Of a stretch of 64,000 nucleotides of DNA, positions 60,925-64,000 are shown one piece after another (the first letter of the stretch is position 1; the number at the start of each line of letters is the position of its first letter). Both the position numbers and the translations under genes were made by a program. The notes beneath the pieces are model-generated. The model saw only the letters and a program-made list of their open reading frames with translations. It had not been told where the DNA came from and made no database searches. The stretch comes from Phytopythium helicoides. Taxonomy: Eukaryota > Oomycota > Peronosporomycetes > Pythiales > Pythiaceae. The DNA lies in NCBI GenBank assembly GCA_024867545.1, contig JANFNE010000049.1:124001-188000 (forward strand), written 5' to 3'.

Positions 60925-61192
60925 ATGGCCTCACGAACATTCACAACTACTCCACGATCGTGACGTTGATGATGCCAACGACCAAGCAGCCAACAACATC
61001 CGAGTCAGCCAGCTCCGCAAGGGAGCTCTTCGAACAGTTGAGAGCCTCGTCAACCGCATGAGCGACACAATCATCATCCTCATTCTGCTAGTGAGCGTCG
61101 TGGTCATCACAGTGGACATTTGCAACCGACTGACGGGCATCACGGACCGCATGCTGCTCCGCCGGGCCGCTGCTACAGTGTCCAAGAGCTGA
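60925..61192 (+). pseudogene. Small single-pass membrane protein, ICxRL family, broken member 6
   Basis: The ATG at 60925 lies exactly where member 5 starts (MASRTFTT), but an 11-bp net deletion shortly after shifts the frame into a stop (TGA at 60961-60963). The remainder is well preserved in another frame: DRDVDDANDQAANNIRVSQLRKGALRTVESLVNRMSDTIIILILLVSVVVITVDICNRLTGITDRMLLRRAA, ending at 61192. A truncated protein from the internal methionine (MSDTIIILI...) would keep the helix and core motif, so residual function cannot be excluded. Confidence 0.62.
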
Positions 61193-61442
61193 CTGAGCTG
61201 GCTCGTTGCTCTCGTCACAGTTGTCACAGACGATCGGCAGAGGCAAGATGAAGGATAGACGATACGTTTGTGCCACCTCCACATTGTCCGTCAACATGTT
61301 CACAAGTCTCCCGTCGCTGCAACCTGCTGTTCGCACGCATCCGGATCCCGCATGAGAAGTGCAGAGCTTGTAGACGGGGGCACTACTCGATGGCCAGTAC
61401 AAACAGCCTCGAAAGTTGCGCTGGACGGCGAAAGTCTACGAG

Positions 61443-61456
61443 TCATTCGTCAATCC
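61443..61456 (+). promoter_or_regulatory. Oomycete initiator of LicD-like D
   Basis: TCATTCGTCAATCC, identical to that of copy B, 58-71 nt upstream of the ATG at 61514. Confidence 0.62.
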
Positions 61457-61513
61457 AACCCACCGAGCTCAAACTGCTTCCTTCCTCGCAAACTCCCAGA
61501 AAGGCCAGCGACC

Positions 61514-62623
61514 ATGAGCGATGACGAGGCCCCCGCAGTCGCTCACCGCATCAATATGAAGGACCGGGGCAAGGCGTCCATACAGAGGCGAGCGATGCGA
61601 TTGCTCCCAGCCATACTCCTCCTCGGGCTGTGTGGTTTGGTGGCGTACGACGTCGCCACCGAGAGAGAGCTGGTCGCCCGCCCGGCACAGTTCCTGGAAG
61701 AGCGTTGGGCTCCTGCTCGGGCCGCGGTGATCGCCCTGTCGGACCTAAGGCTCCCGAAACAAAACTCAAGCTCGGTACCGGTCGAGGTGCTCACCAATAT
61801 GACGGATTTCGAAGCGAACGAGAGCCATGAAGCTGGATGCGTGGCTGGCGTTGCCAACCCCCACGCAGTGTCGTATCCTTCGGGACACCGGTTCTACTCT
61901 CTTCTGCGCGATATCTCTCCGCTGCCTCCGCCGGTGTTCCGAGGCAAGCACATGTCGCTATGCAATGACACTGCGCACGTTACGGCGAGAATCGGGTATT
62001 GCCTTCCGATGAAGGCCCGCAAGGATCAGCCGTTTTGCTCTGCTCCGGACCGCCTCGATCTCCTCGCGCGACAGTCGCCCGATTCGCTGTGTCATGCCAG
62101 TGTACTCCACATGCTCATGACCGATGTGTACAATGAGCTCGAGGATGCTGGGGCGCAGCCACTCGTGGTCTACGGCTCGTTACTCGGAGCCGTGCGCGAT
62201 GCGTCCGTCATCTCGTTCACTGAAGATGCCGACATTTCCTATATGAAGCGCGACAAGAAGTTCATGCTCGAGATGAAGGATCGACTCTGGAACAAGGGAT
62301 ATCACATGTACTTCGACAAAATCTGGCGTGTGTGCGTCGCGCCGACACACCCGCTTGCCTCCAACATGTACAACCCCAAGGTTCCGCTGAACCACGGCTA
62401 TTCCGTGCCGTACACTGATTTGTACGAGATGGAGCAGCAAAAGAATGAGTGGGCTCTCCAGGAAACCAAGCGCCACCGGAAGCTGCCTGACAAAGTGGTG
62501 CGGCCGTTCTCAAAGGTGCACATCAACGGACTCTCATTCAACACGGTGAGGGACCCCATCGACTTCCTAATCAACGAGTACGGCAAGAAATTCATGACGC
62601 CAAGGCCCCGCAAGTCTGGGTGA
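61514..62623 (+). CDS. LicD/fukutin-like type II membrane protein D
   Basis: 369 residues from the ATG at 61514 (MSDDEAPAVAHRINMKDRG); the open frame further upstream is UTR beyond the initiator. Signal anchor RLLPAILLLGLCGLVAYDV. Conserved block YPSGHRFYSLLRDISPLPPPVFRGKH. The core is VYGSLLGAVRDASVISFTEDADISYMKRDKKF, with the metal-binding acidic pair. It ends INEYGKKFMTPRPRKSG. Tandem with copy C on the same strand, with the broken small membrane protein 6 between them. All motifs expected for activity are present. Confidence 0.86.
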   Translation: MSDDEAPAVAHRINMKDRGKASIQRRAMRLLPAILLLGLCGLVAYDVATERELVARPAQFLEERWAPARAAVIALSDLRLPKQNSSSVPVEVLTNMTDFEANESHEAGCVAGVANPHAVSYPSGHRFYSLLRDISPLPPPVFRGKHMSLCNDTAHVTARIGYCLPMKARKDQPFCSAPDRLDLLARQSPDSLCHASVLHMLMTDVYNELEDAGAQPLVVYGSLLGAVRDASVISFTEDADISYMKRDKKFMLEMKDRLWNKGYHMYFDKIWRVCVAPTHPLASNMYNPKVPLNHGYSVPYTDLYEMEQQKNEWALQETKRHRKLPDKVVRPFSKVHINGLSFNTVRDPIDFLINEYGKKFMTPRPRKSG

Positions 62624-62666
62624 GCGAGTACTTTGCAACCAGCTGGACCTTCGTCACGGAGCAGTG

Positions 62667-62682
62667 TCGTCCCTATTTACTT
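62667..62682 (+). other. Conserved 3'-flank element of LicD-like genes (copy D)
   Basis: TCGTCCCTATTTACTT, 44-59 nt after the stop codon. Confidence 0.7.
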
Positions 62683-63234
62683 CCGCCGTCGAACTTCTGT
62701 ATTTGTGTGTTGCTGTTGAAGTCAGTCCGAATTTTTTCTTGTTGATGTGCTCTCTATTCCCTGCCTTGTTCACGATCATCAAGACCGCCTCAACTCGATT
62801 TGCCGCTCACTTTGCAGTCAACTACGATACTAAATGTACTTGCCACTCGAGAGCTCGTGAACACTTGACTGCCTCTCGAAAGGCTGGCATTGTTGATGAA
62901 GTTGCCGGTCAGATAGCTCGAGCCTCTCACCAAGAGCGAGAGTCTCAGGCATCGACTTGGCGCTAGGCAAGTTCGTAGAGTTAGTTGAAGAGGTTACCGA
63001 TCTCTCATTTTGTGCTGGTGTTCGCAACGGATGTTTTCATCGCGAAAATTCCAGCTCTTGAAGTGGTTTATCCTATGTTGTAGGTGCTGGGTGGGTTGGG
63101 AGCTCAACCATCACAAGATCGGTTTGCAGTCGCTGAATCACAAGCGATGCGCTCACAATCCGAGGTGTGATGCCACATTCGCCGTTGAAATATCACGGGG
63201 CGGAGGTTGTGTTATTCGTTTATCCTTGGTTTGA
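62683..63234. other. Intergenic region before the amino acid transporter 3' end
   Basis: No gene or repeat recognised. Confidence 0.4.
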
Positions 63235-64000
63235 CTACAGGTATTCGCGTGCAAGCTTGTACAGCGTGAGCGATAGACCAACGACGCCCACGACGATGCC
63301 AGCGGCAATCATCAGCAGCGGACCCGCGTACCTGCGCGAGAAGATGGGCCCAGGCACCTGAAGCAGGTAGAAGAGCGACGGCAAGATGAAAATGAGCAGG
63401 GAGCCTGAGACGGAGCCAACGATGCTCAGTGGGATCTTAACCGATGGCACGAAGATGCTGCACAAAAGGATCAGCAGCAAGCTTCCCGCGGTCGCAATCG
63501 TGTATTCGCGCGCCGTCGCGAGGTGGCTCGGCGTCTGCTGGCCGTTGTTCTTGAATCGGAGGTACACGCTCAGCACGCACGAGCGGAACGGCCACATTGC
63601 CACCGGCGCGGTCAGCACCAGCGCGCAGGCCATACACGTCTGACCAAGAATGAGCGGATAGTACAGCACTGGATGCTCGCTCACGTACTCGGGGGAAAAG
63701 TTGAGCAGCACGTTGTCGCGCGTCTCGCGGCCGAACTGCAGGTACCCGCTCAAACCAATGATCTCGTACAGCACAAATGCTGTCGCGATGGCGCTGCGCA
63801 CCGCGCGATCCATGCGCGGGATGCTGCGAGCGCGCAGCTCTTCGTACACTGGCAGCGCCGTGTTGTGGCAAGCAAAGGCTCCGATGAGCAGCGTGACGGT
63901 GTAGACGCTGCCAGGCTCAAAGCGCACGGCCTCAACATCAGACGCCAAGTTCTCGGACGATCCGTACGGCCCCGTGACGACAGCGATGGCCGCGATGAGC
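63235..64000 (-). CDS. Amino acid/auxin permease-type transporter (5' partial)
   Basis: The C-terminal ~255 residues of a multi-spanning transporter; the frame runs off the window edge (LIAAIAVVTGPYGSSENLASD upstream of the first internal methionine). Hallmarks of the AAAP (Aa_trans) family: FACHNTALPVYEELRARS (the FAFxCHxxxLPIYxEL motif), FVLYEIIGLSGYLQFG, a loop with FSPEYVSEHPVLYYPLI, and paired helices near the end (IPLSIVGSVSGSLLIFILPSLFYLL). These proteins are proton- or sodium-coupled amino acid transporters of plasma or vacuolar membranes. Which amino acids are carried cannot be told. Confidence 0.85.
   Translation of the reverse strand, partial: LIAAIAVVTGPYGSSENLASDVEAVRFEPGSVYTVTLLIGAFACHNTALPVYEELRARSIPRMDRAVRSAIATAFVLYEIIGLSGYLQFGRETRDNVLLNFSPEYVSEHPVLYYPLILGQTCMACALVLTAPVAMWPFRSCVLSVYLRFKNNGQQTPSHLATAREYTIATAGSLLLILLCSIFVPSVKIPLSIVGSVSGSLLIFILPSLFYLLQVPGPIFSRRYAGPLLMIAAGIVVGVVGLSLTLYKLAREYL

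Noticed and set aside
1..64000. tRNA, rRNA or CRISPR-like arrays
   Set aside because: I scanned for tRNA B-box-like sequences and regularly spaced repeats; the only regular array is the coding minisatellite, and no convincing tRNA was found by eye.

Overview
The window is oomycete nuclear DNA, most like Pythium/Globisporangium or Phytophthora (Peronosporales sensu lato). The evidence is dense genes with few short GT-AG introns (61-71 nt, one of 192 nt), oomycete-type initiator elements of the TCATTYYNCAWTTT kind 35-75 nt upstream of start codons, SWEET and TKL kinase families, and many local gene duplications. I ran no database searches; family names come from reading the protein sequences.

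Layout. 1-3.9 kb: a RanBP2-finger HECT ubiquitin ligase (5' end cut by the window) and actin-related protein 3 with one intron. 4.1-6.0 kb: first of four copies of a membrane-anchored alpha/beta-hydrolase-like family. 6.6-11.7 kb: a complete PIF/Harbinger DNA transposon with terminal inverted repeats, a Myb-like protein and a DDE transposase whose N-terminal half is an ~85-copy 30-bp minisatellite. 11.7-14.7 kb: mostly empty. 14.8-15.9 kb: mitochondrial-type L-threonine 3-dehydrogenase with one frameshift. 15.9-18.2 kb: decayed ankyrin remnant. 18.2-27.7 kb: hydrolase-like copy 2 (intact), two SWEET sugar transporters, and copies 3 and 4 (frameshifted).

27.7-35.3 kb: a cluster of ~100-residue single-pass membrane proteins (three intact, one broken), an eroded Fanzor/TnpB-like gene and a perfect 63-nt palindrome. 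35.3-43.8 kb: an array of six kinase or pseudokinase units separated by helical linkers, broken by a stop codon, several frameshifts and a ~0.55 kb interruption. 44.8-52.0 kb: a tiny membrane protein, a polyQ/RGG protein with two telobox-type Myb repeats, and two PH-like paralogues. 53.1-62.6 kb: a secreted protein, then four LicD/fukutin-like type II membrane proteins interleaved with two more members of the small membrane protein family. 63.2 kb to the end: an amino acid transporter running off the window.

The strongest candidates for undescribed biology are the six-unit TKL array, the small membrane protein family (ICxRL...RML motif) that sits beside LicD genes, the mosaic hydrolase-like family, and the eroded Fanzor. 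Several breaks are single-base indels. Some could be assembly errors, most plausibly in threonine dehydrogenase and hydrolase copy 3.
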